A stretch of 64,000 nucleotides of DNA from Pseudarthrobacter sp. Fe7 (GTDB taxonomy: Bacteria > Actinomycetota > Actinomycetes > Actinomycetales > Micrococcaceae), in NCBI GenBank assembly GCA_024372495.1, contig CP099977.1, positions 1,612,001 to 1,676,000 on the forward strand, given 5' to 3'. Under the pieces are notes generated by a model. That model had not been told where the DNA came from. It made no database searches and saw only the letters and a program-made list of their open reading frames with translations. How positions within the stretch are numbered: position 1 is the stretch's first letter; each line of letters starts with the position of its first letter. Both the position numbers and the translations under genes were made by a program. This document shows, piece by piece, positions 26,989-36,137 of the stretch.

Positions 26989-28097
26989 GCCCCACCATCA
27001 CCACCTCGTCCGAGGCCAACGGCAACGTTTCTGCCGCCACCGCCCGCGCCGCCGCCTCCGCAGCGGCATCCGCCGAAGCCGCCGGCCCGCAGCCCGTCAC
27101 CATGGCCAAGGCCCTGAACGCCGCACTGGCAGACGCCATGCACGCCGATTCCTCCGTCCTGATGTTTGGCGAGGACGTCGGCATGCTGGGCGGCGTCTTC
27201 CGCATCACCGACGGCCTCACTGCCACGTTCGGCGAGCAGCGCTGCTTCGACACCCCGCTGGCCGAATCCGGCATTGTAGGCATGGCCGTGGGCATGGCCA
27301 TCAACGGGATGCGCCCGGTCATCGAAATGCAGTTCGACGCGTTCGCGTACCCGGCGTTCGAACAGATCGTCAGCCACGTGGCCAAAATGCACAACCGCAC
27401 CCGCGGCACGGTCAAGCTCCCCATGGTCATCCGCATCCCGTACGGCGGCGGCATCGGGGGAGTGGAACACCACTGCGACTCCTCCGAGGCCTACTACGCC
27501 CACACCGCTGGACTGAAGGTCTACACCCCGGCCACTGTGGCGGACGGCTACAGGATGCTCCGCGAGGCCATCGACTCGGACGATCCGGTGGTCTTCATGG
27601 AGCCCAAGAAGATGTACTGGACCAAGGATTCGGTGGACCTTTCGGAACTTCGGCGCCTTCATGAGGAAGGTACGACGGCGGGACGCGCCTCCGAGGGGAG
27701 GGCCGCCGTCGCGCGTCCCGGCACCGACGCGACGCTGATTGCGTATGGTCCGTCCGTGCCTACCGCTATGGCTGCCGCTGAGGCCGCTGCCCTGGAGGGG
27801 CGCTCGCTGGAGGTGATCGACGTGCGGACCATTGTGCCGTTCGACGACGACACCGTGTGCGAGTCGGTGCGGAAGACCGGCCGGGCCGTGGTGATTGCCG
27901 AGGCGCACGGGTTCGCGTCCGTGTCCTCCGAGATCGTGGCCCGGGTGCAGGAGCGCTGCTTCCACTACCTGGCCGCCCCCATCCGCCGCGTGACCGGCTT
28001 CGACGTCCCGTACCCGGCACCCAAACTCGAGAAGTATTACCTGCCCGGCGTGGACCGCATCCTCGACGCCGTTGACGACCTGCAGTGGGAGAACTGA
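26985..28097 (+). CDS. 2-oxoacid dehydrogenase E1 component, beta subunit
   Basis: A 370-aa partner of the alpha subunit forming the alpha2beta2 E1 enzyme. The transketolase-type pyrimidine-binding domain shows [20 protein letters not shown] and [20 protein letters not shown], and the C-terminal domain [15 protein letters not shown]. The GTG at 26985 overlaps the alpha stop as GTGA after GGAGGCC. The first 30 residues ([20 protein letters not shown]) are a low-complexity Ala/Ser-rich extension before the conserved [13 protein letters not shown]; a later start is therefore possible. It is translationally coupled to the alpha subunit. Confidence 0.9.
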   Translation: MSPTITTSSEANGNVSAATARAAASAAASAEAAGPQPVTMAKALNAALADAMHADSSVLMFGEDVGMLGGVFRITDGLTATFGEQRCFDTPLAESGIVGMAVGMAINGMRPVIEMQFDAFAYPAFEQIVSHVAKMHNRTRGTVKLPMVIRIPYGGGIGGVEHHCDSSEAYYAHTAGLKVYTPATVADGYRMLREAIDSDDPVVFMEPKKMYWTKDSVDLSELRRLHEEGTTAGRASEGRAAVARPGTDATLIAYGPSVPTAMAAAEAAALEGRSLEVIDVRTIVPFDDDTVCESVRKTGRAVVIAEAHGFASVSSEIVARVQERCFHYLAAPIRRVTGFDVPYPAPKLEKYYLPGVDRILDAVDDLQWEN

Positions 28098-28102
28098 TTC
28101 TT

Positions 28103-29583
28103 ATGAGCGAGACGCGTGTGTTTTTGCTGCCGGACCTGGGTGAAGGCCTCACCGAGGCCGAACTCGTTGCCTGGCACGTTTCGGTGGGGGACACGATTGT
28201 TGTTGACCAGCCGATCGCCGAGGTGGAGACCGCCAAGTCCGCGGTGGAGGTGCCTTCTCCGTATGCCGGGATCGTTGCCGAACTGCACGGGCAGCCGGGG
28301 AGACCCTTGACGTGGGGAAGCCGCTGATCTCGGTGACGCCCCTCTCTGTTGGTGCCGGCGCGGATGATGCCGCCCCCGCCCCTTCGCCGGCTCAGCCCGT
28401 GGTTGAGCCGACCGGGACCGAGCTTGCCGAACCGAAGCCGGCTGATCCGGAAGCAGAGGCCTATCGGGAGGAGGAGAAGGCCGGCTCCGGAAATGTCTTG
28501 ATCGGGTACGGCACTCCCGGTGGTCACGGAGTTGCCCGGCGCACCCGTCCTCGGAAGGCCGCCGTCGCGCTCGCTGAACCTGCTGAGGCCAAGCCGGACG
28601 GGGACGACCTTTCCCTTGTGCGCACGCGCGTGCCCGGAAAGCTCGGCGCCGTCATCTCCCCGCTGGTGCGGCGCATGGCGCGGGAGCACGGCGTGGACCT
28701 CGGCGACATCTCCGGCTCCGGCGACAGCGGACTCATCATGCGGCGCGATGTGGAAGCTGCACTGAAGACGGCAGCGCCTGCGGCTAAGCCCGAAGCCACC
28801 CCGGTGGCGAGGCCGGAGCGTCCGGCGGCTGAACCCGCCGAAACCTCTGCGGGCTCAAGTACGGACTCCCGCACCGGACTTCCTATCGCCGCCCGGACGC
28901 CGGTCCGCGGTGTCCGCAAGGCGGTCGCCGCGAACATGGCCCGCAGCCGCTCAGAGATCCCGGAAGCAACTGTGTGGGTGGATGTGGACGCCACGGCGCT
29001 GATGGAGTTGCGCGAGGGACTGAAAGCCGGCGGAGCCGAGGTCCCCGGGCTGTTGGCGTTCATCGCCCGGTTCGTCACAGCCGGCCTGAAGAAGTATCCG
29101 GAGCTGAACACCCGCATCGAGACCGTGGAGGACGGGTCGCAGGAGATTGTCACGTTCGACGGGATCAACCTGGGTTTTGCGGCGCAGACCGACCGTGGCC
29201 TCGTGGTGCCTTCGGTGCGCGAGGCTGAGAAGCTCAGTGCCAGGCAGCTGGACGGGGAGATCCGCAGGCTCACCCAGGTGGCCCGGGACGGCAAGGCGAC
29301 CCCGGCTGAGCTGGGCAGGGGAACGTTCACGCTGAACAACTATGGCGTGTTCGGCGTTGACGGCTCAGCGGCGATCATCAACCACCCGGAGGTGGGCATC
29401 CTGGGGGTGGGCCGGATCATCGACAAGCCGTGGGTGGTCCGCGGAGAACTGGCCGTCCGGAAGGTGACCGAACTGACGCTGACGTTCGATCACCGGGTCT
29501 GCGACGGCGGCACCGCAGGCGGCTTCCTCCGCTTCGTGGCCGATGCCATCGAAAACCCGACGTCGCTGCTGGCGGACATTTAG
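28103..29583 (+). CDS. Dihydrolipoamide acyltransferase (E2), frameshifted as read
   Basis: A 493-aa E2 core enzyme that accepts the acyl group on lipoate and passes it to CoA. The lipoyl domain is residues 1-80, with the lipoylated Lys in [11 protein letters not shown] peripheral subunit-binding domain lies at about 175-215 ([20 protein letters not shown]), and the catalytic domain ends [17 protein letters not shown] with the HxxxDG motif. As read the frame is lost at 28297-28300: GGGGAG should be GGGGGAG, giving [15 protein letters not shown]. The ATG at 28103 follows the E1-beta stop by five bases. Confidence 0.88.
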
Positions 29584-29612
29584 CCGAACCTTGGATTTTT
29601 TGGGCAGATACG

Positions 29613-30575
29613 TCATCGACGCAAAGTGCTGCGAGGACCGCCGCAACTGGTACCGGTTCTGTTACAGGGGTGGACGGCTAAGGCGTCGGCGGCGTGCTGC
29701 TCTGATGGTGGCGACGAGGGCAGTCGCTGTGTGGGAGCGGGGTTGTCTAGGACGTGAGGGGCTAGCTGGGTAACGAAGACCCACCCGCGGTCAGCGTCCG
29801 TCTGATGCTGCCACAGAAAGGCGCCGCGGATTGTCGGGAACTCTTCTGCAATCTCCCGCCAGGCGCTGAGGATCTGTTCGATGGAGGAGTAGTTCGGCAG
29901 TTTCTCCATTCCGAAGCCAACGACGATCTTACTCGCGTCCCCTCCGGCCACGTTCTGGACCCAGTCCCGCGTGGTCTCGATAATATGGGACGGCTCAGAC
30001 ACCCCAGGGCCGCCGTAAAACTGTGGACCGGCGTAGGTCATAAGACCCGTGGACAGCGCCTCGCGAACCATGGCTTTGTCCTCCGCATTGGAAGGAGACG
30101 GTGGCGATGTAATGCTGAAGTCCTGGCCAAACCGGCGCTTCAACTCTGCGAACATCCACAGATACTCCGGGGTGTTCGGCGTGGCCTCGGCCTCGAAAGT
30201 GTTGAAGTCCACCCCGTCGATCGCGGGACTGGCCAAGGTGCCGCCGAGCTCGCCATTGATGCGCTCGACGCTATCTACGAAATGGTGGCTTACGGTCCGG
30301 GAGGAAAAGATGACTCCCTGGCCCTCACCACCGGTGGAAAGTATCACGCGCTGACCTCGGGCACGGACGCTCGTGATATCGGCAACGATGTCATTCATCC
30401 CCCATTCGATGTTTCCTGCGTCATCAGACCGGGCGGCCGCGAACAGGTACAGGACGGTGTACGCCTGCGGCACCTGAGTGAGCCTGATGCCCGCATTCCA
30501 CCGCGTCCAGTAAACGCCAAGCACCTTGTTGGGCAACGCGGCGATTCTGATCTCCACTCTGTTGCGGTTCAGCAC
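29613..30575 (-). CDS. GH18-like (chitinase-fold) protein with altered active-site motif
   Basis: A 320-aa TIM-barrel protein with the GH18 landmarks VLGVYWTRWNAGI (strand 1), VILSTGGEGQGV (the SxGG strand) and SPAIDGVDFNTFEAEAT at the place of the catalytic DGxDxDxE. Here the motif reads DGVDFNTFE, so the spacing to Glu is one residue longer and one Asp is Asn; activity may be changed. The GTG at 30575 follows GGAAGA. It is the last gene of the polysaccharide operon, 43 bp after the deacetylase stop. Deacetylase plus GH-fold proteins recall the two domains of PgaB, here split. The last 50 residues are Pro/Ser-rich and of uncertain reality. Confidence 0.7.
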   Translation of the reverse strand: MLNRNRVEIRIAALPNKVLGVYWTRWNAGIRLTQVPQAYTVLYLFAAARSDDAGNIEWGMNDIVADITSVRARGQRVILSTGGEGQGVIFSSRTVSHHFVDSVERINGELGGTLASPAIDGVDFNTFEAEATPNTPEYLWMFAELKRRFGQDFSITSPPSPSNAEDKAMVREALSTGLMTYAGPQFYGGPGVSEPSHIIETTRDWVQNVAGGDASKIVVGFGMEKLPNYSSIEQILSAWREIAEEFPTIRGAFLWQHQTDADRGWVFVTQLAPHVLDNPAPTQRLPSSPPSEQHAADALAVHPCNRTGTSCGGPRSTLRR

Positions 30576-30618
30576 GGCGTCTTCCAGGTTTTCCGGACGG
30601 GCATAAGACAGGATTTCT

Positions 30619-31475
30619 TCAACCGACCATATCCAGAATGCGGCCGGTGGCGTCCTCCCGTACCGCTGTCGTGGAGCACAATCCCTTCTCATTCATCGCG
30701 TCCACGATCGCCTGCAAGGCGTGGATTGAGTTGAGCGTCGCCTGCCCCAAACCGTCGTGCATTGTGATGATTGAGCCGTCCCGCATCGACTGGACCGTAA
30801 CGTTTATGATTTCCTGGCTGCTCACCCCCTCGCTGTCGTGGCTGTCCACAATGTTGTCGGTTTCGTCGTATCCAAAAGGCATCACAAGACGCAGCCCGAG
30901 CTCCCGGGCCGTCTGGTCGACCTGCTTGTTGACAGCCCCATAAGGTGGGCGGTACAGAGTGGGGCGAGGCGCACCGGCAGCCACCAGTGTTTCATTAGTC
31001 CGCTCCAGCTCGCGTCGCACCCATTCTGTGCTTACGGTCTCCAAGGTGCCGTTGGGAAGCTTTCCGGTGGTTAGGTCGCCGTGGTCCCAGCTGTGGTTGC
31101 CGATGGCATTTCCTCCGGCAAGGGCGTGAGCCACTGTCTTCTCGCGGCCCTTGATTTTCTGGCCGTTCCAAAAAAGACGCCGCGGAGCCCCAGTCCCTCA
31201 AGCGTATCGAGCAGCTTCTCGGTGTTCTCTCGAGGGCCGTCGTCGAAAGTGAACGTGACGTAGCCGCCCGAACAGTTGTTATTCAATGGGCGTGCCAAAA
31301 CGGGGACGCTTTGAGTCGTAGCTGTAGCGGCAGCAGATGCTGAGATTGAATGATCCTGGATGACAAGAAGGATCATCCCAGTTAGGCCGGCGATGACGGT
31401 CATCGAGGCGGCCACCGTCCTCGCCTTGTGAATCAGTGCCGCAGTAAAGGCAATTGGCTTTCGCTGAGCTTTCAA
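30619..31475 (-). CDS. Polysaccharide deacetylase (NodB homology), membrane-anchored, frameshifted as read
   Basis: A 285-aa carbohydrate esterase-4 enzyme, predicted to sit outside the membrane on an N-terminal anchor (TVAASMTVIAGLTGMILLVI). NodB motifs are intact once the two halves are joined: TFDDGP with the catalytic Asp, HSWDHGDL with the two metal-binding His, RPPYGA, and the late ITMHDG. The frame breaks at plus-strand 31170-31175, where six A should be seven, giving VFFWNGQKIKGREKTVAHAL. The likely start is TTG 31475, which overlaps the previous stop as TTGA and follows AGGAAA. Probable substrate is an N-acetylated polymer made by the GT2 in the same operon. Confidence 0.82.
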
Positions 31476-32971
31476 TTTGACAATTTCCTGTTGAAGACGA
31501 GCCACATGTCGGTTTCAGAGTGCTCGCGGGCGGGCATGGATGCCGTGAGCTCGTAGTACGGGCTGTCACGGAGTGCTTGGAGCAACACTGCCTGTCCTGC
31601 GTCCTGGTCAGGTGCCCCAGTGGTGGCAGACCGAAGGATGACGGACTGGAACCGCTGATCCTCTACTGCCACCTGTATGGCTCTTTCCCCCTTCGGATAG
31701 AGAGAGAAAGTTGTCTCCCAAGTGATTTCCGGACGATGGCGAAGGTGGTACTTGAGGGAGTCCGCTGCCGAGGATATGTATATGCCTGGCTTCGGGTTGT
31801 CCCTGATCTCGTTCAGGACGGGTTGGACATTGACCCAGGAGCTGTACATGGCCTCTGAACGGGCAAATGCGAACAGGAGGGCCGTTAGTAGCAGCACCGT
31901 TACCGGGAAAAGCTTCCACGTGCGTCTGGATAGGCGCGCCAATGCGTAGCCGGCAAGGGGTGCCAGAAAAAGCGCGGAATAAGCCATGTTCTTGTCGAAG
32001 GAATCCCCTTCGCCCAGCACCAGGTGTAGGCAGGGCAGCGCCATCCCACCACTAAGGAGCAAAACTCCGAGCAGGGTGTGACATGGCCCGCATCGGGGCA
32101 GAATCAGCACTCCTGCCAGTGAAGTGAGGATTAGGATGCCGATGTCGAGCGTCATCCAGGCCGCCAGGTCGCCAGTGGAGACTAAACGGAGTGCAGTTCG
32201 TTGGGCCGTCGTGAACACGATGCCTGCCGAAATTTGATCGGACCAGGCGAGCCATGCGGCCCCAGGGAATACCGCCGCCACGACGCCGGCCAGAAGAGCG
32301 CGCCAACGCGGCCGGGTCATGCATACCAGCCCGAGTTCTATCGGGACGAAGATCGCGCCGCTGTACTCCATGACGGGGACCAATCCGAGCAGCGTGCCGG
32401 TAACCACAGCTGACCCCCAGCCCTTCTTGGTTCCTGTCCAGAACGCGGCGGCGAGCATGGCGATGACCAAGGCATCGAAGGTAGCCAAGGCGCCGGCGAA
32501 TATGACTGGACCAGTCAAGGTGAAGGCGGCGGCGGCGAGCATACCCTCATGCCGGTACCCCAGGTCTGCCAGCGTACGGTAAACGAAGATAGTCGCCGCC
32601 AGAACGCAAAGCAGACTGAACCCCCTGACGAGGATGAGACCTCCAAGCGTGTCCAGAGCGGCCGCAAGCACCGGATAGGCGAATGGCACGCCCGCGAACG
32701 AGTCACCGTACGCCTCCACTCTGTCGCCGGTGAGCCAGTGGGTGAGATAGCCGTGCCCGGCGTTGATGTAAAGCGCCTCATCAATGAAGGCAGTATTGGA
32801 CAGTCGAAGGCTAAGTCCAGCCAGTAGGAGCAGAAGCCCGATCAGCGGGGCACGGGCTACCCAGCGCGGAGTGCTCTCGACCTGGAACTTAGACGGAAGT
32901 GCCTGACTCACGGCTTCGTTCCAAACGGGGCGACGGTACGCGTCAGTGGAGCGGGCGAGCGTATCACTCAT
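31472..32971 (-). CDS. GT-C-fold membrane glycosyltransferase-like protein
   Basis: A 499-aa integral membrane protein with about ten to twelve helices. The first extracytoplasmic loop carries acidic FIDEALYINAGHGYLTHWLTG, the position and style of the catalytic Asp/Glu loop in lipid-linked-sugar-dependent (ArnT/PMT-like) transferases. The C-terminal part (YHLRHRPEITWETTFSLYP) is soluble. It would use a polyprenyl-phosphate sugar outside the membrane. The ATG at 32971 overlaps the 55-aa gene (ATGA) and its stop overlaps the deacetylase start, so it is tightly coupled in the operon. The sugar cannot be read. Confidence 0.75.
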   Translation of the reverse strand: MSDTLARSTDAYRRPVWNEAVSQALPSKFQVESTPRWVARAPLIGLLLLLAGLSLRLSNTAFIDEALYINAGHGYLTHWLTGDRVEAYGDSFAGVPFAYPVLAAALDTLGGLILVRGFSLLCVLAATIFVYRTLADLGYRHEGMLAAAAFTLTGPVIFAGALATFDALVIAMLAAAFWTGTKKGWGSAVVTGTLLGLVPVMEYSGAIFVPIELGLVCMTRPRWRALLAGVVAAVFPGAAWLAWSDQISAGIVFTTAQRTALRLVSTGDLAAWMTLDIGILILTSLAGVLILPRCGPCHTLLGVLLLSGGMALPCLHLVLGEGDSFDKNMAYSALFLAPLAGYALARLSRRTWKLFPVTVLLLTALLFAFARSEAMYSSWVNVQPVLNEIRDNPKPGIYISSAADSLKYHLRHRPEITWETTFSLYPKGERAIQVAVEDQRFQSVILRSATTGAPDQDAGQAVLLQALRDSPYYELTASMPAREHSETDMWLVFNRKLSN

Positions 32972-33135
32972 GGGAGCTCTCTCCTCTGCGGCAGTGTGCT
33001 GTCATGTTTGTGCTTCGGCAAAATGCGGCGGACGGCGATCGCGAGGATCACCAGCGTGAGCGTTGAGAGTCCGGCGACCCCTGCCATGAAGCCGTCGTGT
33101 GTGACCTCCTCCAGCAGGCCCAGGAATGTGTCCAT
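32968..33135 (-). CDS. Small single-pass membrane protein (55 aa) between GT2 and GT-C genes
   Basis: MDTFLGLLEEVTHDGFMAG followed by a hydrophobic helix (VAGLSTLTLVILAIAVRRIL) and a basic tail PKHKHDSTLPQRREL. The ATG at 33135 shares its A with the TAA of the GT2 gene (TAATG) and its stop overlaps the next ATG (ATGA), so it is translated as part of the chain. Position and size recall the small membrane partners of PNAG synthases (IcaD, PgaD), though no sequence similarity is visible and it has only one helix. Confidence 0.7.
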   Translation of the reverse strand: MDTFLGLLEEVTHDGFMAGVAGLSTLTLVILAIAVRRILPKHKHDSTLPQRRELP

Positions 33136-34253
33136 TAGGTCAACCACTCCTTCTCTGCACCACGTAGGGCAAGGCGAAGCGCCCTCCAGTACGCGACCGA
33201 CTGGTATGTCTCGTAGATCCACAACGGGATGATGATAGTGGCGTAAAAACGGGCCCTCCAGCCTGCTTTCCAGCTGGCGACCAGCTGGTCGAGCATGAAC
33301 ACCGGAATGATGAGTAGCCAAAACGGGTGGAACGACACGCCCTCAAACACCAGTGCGTAGGCCCATGTGATCAGCATCAGCAATGGAACGACGCTCCGGA
33401 AGTATGTCCACGTTTGTACCGCCCAGGCCTTGCGGGTATGTTCCACGAATCCATACATAAACAGCGTTTCAAGCGTGCCCCGCTGCCAGCGCAGCCGCTG
33501 GACCATCCAGTCGTGCCATGTCGGCATTACGTCAGTGACAACAATGCAATCGATGGCGCACCGCGGATCGTAGCCCACTCGCTTCAAGGCCACGGTCAGC
33601 TCGTAGTCCTCTGTAAGTGAGGACTCGTCATAAACCAGTCCTCTCGTCCCCGGGATGACACTTGTACCTCGCATCTGCGCTACCTCGCGCAGGGCTTCGA
33701 CAGTAAACATGGTGGCCGCGCCTGATAACACATGGATGCGACCTGCACGCCGATGTACCGTGCGCAGTCCCTGTGTGTACTCGATCTTCTGGAGGAGGGC
33801 CACAAGCGACGGATGGTCGGCTGCGACGTAAGATCCGCTGATCCCACCTCGTAGTGGCCAGCGCGCGAAATATGCCATGCCGGCGGCGACAAAATCGGGG
33901 TTCAGACGGCTGTCGGCATCCATCATCAGCACCACATCATGGGGCTGGAGATCCGGCAGGATCATGGCAAGCCCCTGGTTGAGTGCGCCGGCCTTCTTTG
34001 CCCTGTTGTCCCGGGTTTCCAGGACCTCGACTCCCATTGCTTTCGCAATGTCTACGGTGCCGTCGGTACAGTTGTCCGCAGCAACAAGGATGCGGTCGGG
34101 GCGTTGGGTCTGTCGGCGCATGCTGTCGATCGTCTGTGCGATGCCGATCTCTTCGTTGTGAGCAGGAATGATGGCCACTACTCGTGCCGCGGGCCGCTGG
34201 GGCTCGGCCACCTGCGCGAGCGGGAAGTGCTCGAGACCATTGCCTACCTGCAC
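33135..34253 (-). CDS. Family 2 processive glycosyltransferase (PgaC/IcaA-like)
   Basis: A 372-aa membrane-associated GT2 enzyme. The catalytic domain shows IIPAHNEEIGIAQTID, ADNCTDGT, the DxD in LMMDADSRL, the catalytic-base TEDYEL and QRLRWQRG (QxxRW), all hallmarks of processive beta-glycan synthases. C-terminal hydrophobic helices follow (RSVVPLLMLITWAYALVF, FWLLIIPVFMLDQLVA). The GTG at 34253 follows GGAGG at six bases. It heads an operon with a small membrane protein, a GT-C protein, a NodB deacetylase and a GH18-like protein. Poly-N-acetylglucosamine is a reasonable guess for the product. Confidence 0.85.
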   Translation of the reverse strand: MQVGNGLEHFPLAQVAEPQRPAARVVAIIPAHNEEIGIAQTIDSMRRQTQRPDRILVAADNCTDGTVDIAKAMGVEVLETRDNRAKKAGALNQGLAMILPDLQPHDVVLMMDADSRLNPDFVAAGMAYFARWPLRGGISGSYVAADHPSLVALLQKIEYTQGLRTVHRRAGRIHVLSGAATMFTVEALREVAQMRGTSVIPGTRGLVYDESSLTEDYELTVALKRVGYDPRCAIDCIVVTDVMPTWHDWMVQRLRWQRGTLETLFMYGFVEHTRKAWAVQTWTYFRSVVPLLMLITWAYALVFEGVSFHPFWLLIIPVFMLDQLVASWKAGWRARFYATIIIPLWIYETYQSVAYWRALRLALRGAEKEWLT

Positions 34254-35212
34254 AGTGGACCTCCGAGACGCACTTCAAGGCAGCGGCGGGTCACAGCTGG
34301 GGGATGGGCATGGGCCGGATCTTGAAGAGCAGGACACCGCCGGCCAGCAGGAAGATCCGCCCGTTGATGCGGGGACCCCCATGACGCGCCCGCAGCCTGG
34401 GCGGTGGCGGTGACGGGCGGGAAGCCCAACGCGGCGCAGATGCGCCCGTCTTTACGTTCCGGCGCGGTGAGAAGTGGTGGGAATCCGAGGAAACAAGATG
34501 TTCTTGGGTCGAATTTCATTTACTGTCCAATGAATTATTTGGTGTTTGTCCCGCGGGGCATGGTACTTCCCTTTGCCGAGATATCCGTGCCTTCAAGTGG
34601 AATGTCGGCAGGGCCAGCGGCCGGAAAGCCATAGAGAAGATAAATATCACGCATGCGATTCAGCGTTGCCCGCCGCCGCTCCAAGACTTTGAGTTTGAGC
34701 CCCGAATGCTTGAGGTGGAAAACAGCCTAGGTAACCACTCGAGAATTACCTACAAACACGGGTACCTATTTCAATATTTAGGGGCAACCCTGCTGGGGCA
34801 GTGTGGTGTAGGGGATGACCCTGGATCCCCTACCCAAATGCGGCAAGCGCAAAGACTGCACGAAAAGCCCCCGGGGGTACAAGGGCTTCCGCCGGATCTT
34901 TCGCTGCATCCGTGCGCGCGCTGCAGCGCCTTCATAAGCAAGGCGCCTGAGGAAGGCACGAGCGCGGGCCGCAGCACTAAGGGAGGGCCGCCGCCGCCTG
35001 GTCATCCAAGATTGTGTTGGCGGACGGCTTCGGCGAGGGGCTTCGACCCGATATCCCGGCGAGCAGTCCGCTGTTGTAGACGGCGCATCTGGGCGGTAGT
35101 GCCGAAGGAGACTGTAAACGTACTGAGAAGGGAGCCTGAGAAAGCCGGCGGGCCTAGAGTAGCGTGCACCAGGGTTTCATGTCGGCTTGCTCATGTGCAG
35201 TCTTTCGGGAAA
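34254..35212. other. Long intergenic region with AT-richer patches
   Basis: About 960 bp between the GT2 operon and the GH16 gene, both on the minus strand. It should contain the operon promoter. Patches such as 34490-34560 and 34730-34800 are clearly AT-richer than the rest of the window. Only the tiny frame at 34535-34654 looked worth noting. Confidence 0.5.
34535..34654 (-). CDS. Tiny open frame (39 aa), possible gene remnant
   Basis: MRDIYLLYGFPAAGPADIPL followed by EGTDISAKGSTMPRGTNTK is codon-like and remains open upstream for about 20 more codons (GLKLKVLERRRATLNR) before a stop. It has no ribosome site of note and no recognised family. It may be the 3' end of a decayed gene that preceded the polysaccharide operon. 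Confidence 0.22.
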   Translation of the reverse strand: MRDIYLLYGFPAAGPADIPLEGTDISAKGSTMPRGTNTK

Positions 35213-36137
35213 TTAAAGGCCGCCATCACGTGAGGCCGGAATAAAAGAAAAATCTCGAACTACGACTGTTTCTTGCCGTACCGTGTCCGGGTGCCCACCA
35301 CCGCTGCCAGTTACCCATAAATTAAAATGCACAGCTTCCATAGTTGGCCTAGGTACGTCTGACCCGTCGAGCACAGTTCGTCGCACCAGACGACTTCCCA
35401 AACCCTCCCCGGCGTATGTTTCGAATGTGAGTTTCCCCGGTTCCCAAACCATCTTGTGGGTGAGGATGGGAGTGTCGAATATCTCAAAATCAACTTTCCG
35501 GTTTCCCTCGCCGTTAGGCTTCGCAGCGTCGAGCCAGAAGCCGTGTTCTTGCGTTACGGGCCACGTTGCTCCGTACCGGCCGCCACCTCCCCACGCCGAT
35601 GCCTCGCACAGATCTATCTCGGTGTATCCGGGCTCCGCTGCCGGATCATAGGTATACATGCAGCCCCAAACCACCTCTCTTTGTAGCTGGTTGATGTTTT
35701 TCTCAACGACGACGGTATACGTTCCATAGCCGAAGCCTTGGCGTGTGGATTGGAACTCTGCGCCGTAGGGGGACCTGCCGGACGGATTAGTTATAGTAAG
35801 CGAAATGTAACCCTTTGTATCAGGATCGCTGACATTCTCTGCTTTAAATTGTTCATTGAATTGCGGCGAGCCGTTCCCCTTCCTTTTCTCCCAATTAAAT
35901 CCTTTCCAGGTAAAGTCCCCAGTTGGCCCGGGATTGCCTACCAGTCGTTGCGCCCCTGGATTACCTGAAGCGTGTAGAGGCTCCGACAACTGAGAGAGTT
36001 GCCGCTCCAAGGGTTATAACAACTTGCGCGCCCAGGAGTGCTGCAGAGGCCCTGCAGACAGGGATGAGAGACCTCGATCGGGGGCGTAGCCGTCGTATAA
36101 GCGCTGTCAACTTGGTGGCGGAAAGGTGAAGTTTCAT
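35213..36137 (-). CDS. Secreted GH16-type beta-glucanase-fold protein, frameshifted as read
   Basis: A 307-aa exported concanavalin-fold hydrolase. The active-site strand reads GYTEIDLCEAS, matching the GH16 ExDxxE pattern, preceded by FGYGTYTVVVEKNI and followed by HKMVWEPGKLTFET. GH16 enzymes cut or remodel beta-1,3/1,4-glycans. The N-terminus MKLHLSATKLTALIRRLRPR with ALLGAQVVITLGAATLSVVG is an export signal that is out of frame as read. Coding GGAGCCTCT (plus-strand 35976-35984) should be GGAGCTCT, giving VVGALHASGNPGAQRLVGN. The ATG at 36137 follows AAGGA. Codon usage is less GC-biased than in the neighbourhood. Confidence 0.75.

Noticed and set aside
34815..34940. Plus-strand Cys/Lys/Arg-rich short frame (LPKCGKRKDCTKSPRGYKG)
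   Set aside because: No ribosome site, no family, and a GC-rich self-complementary context; probably chance.
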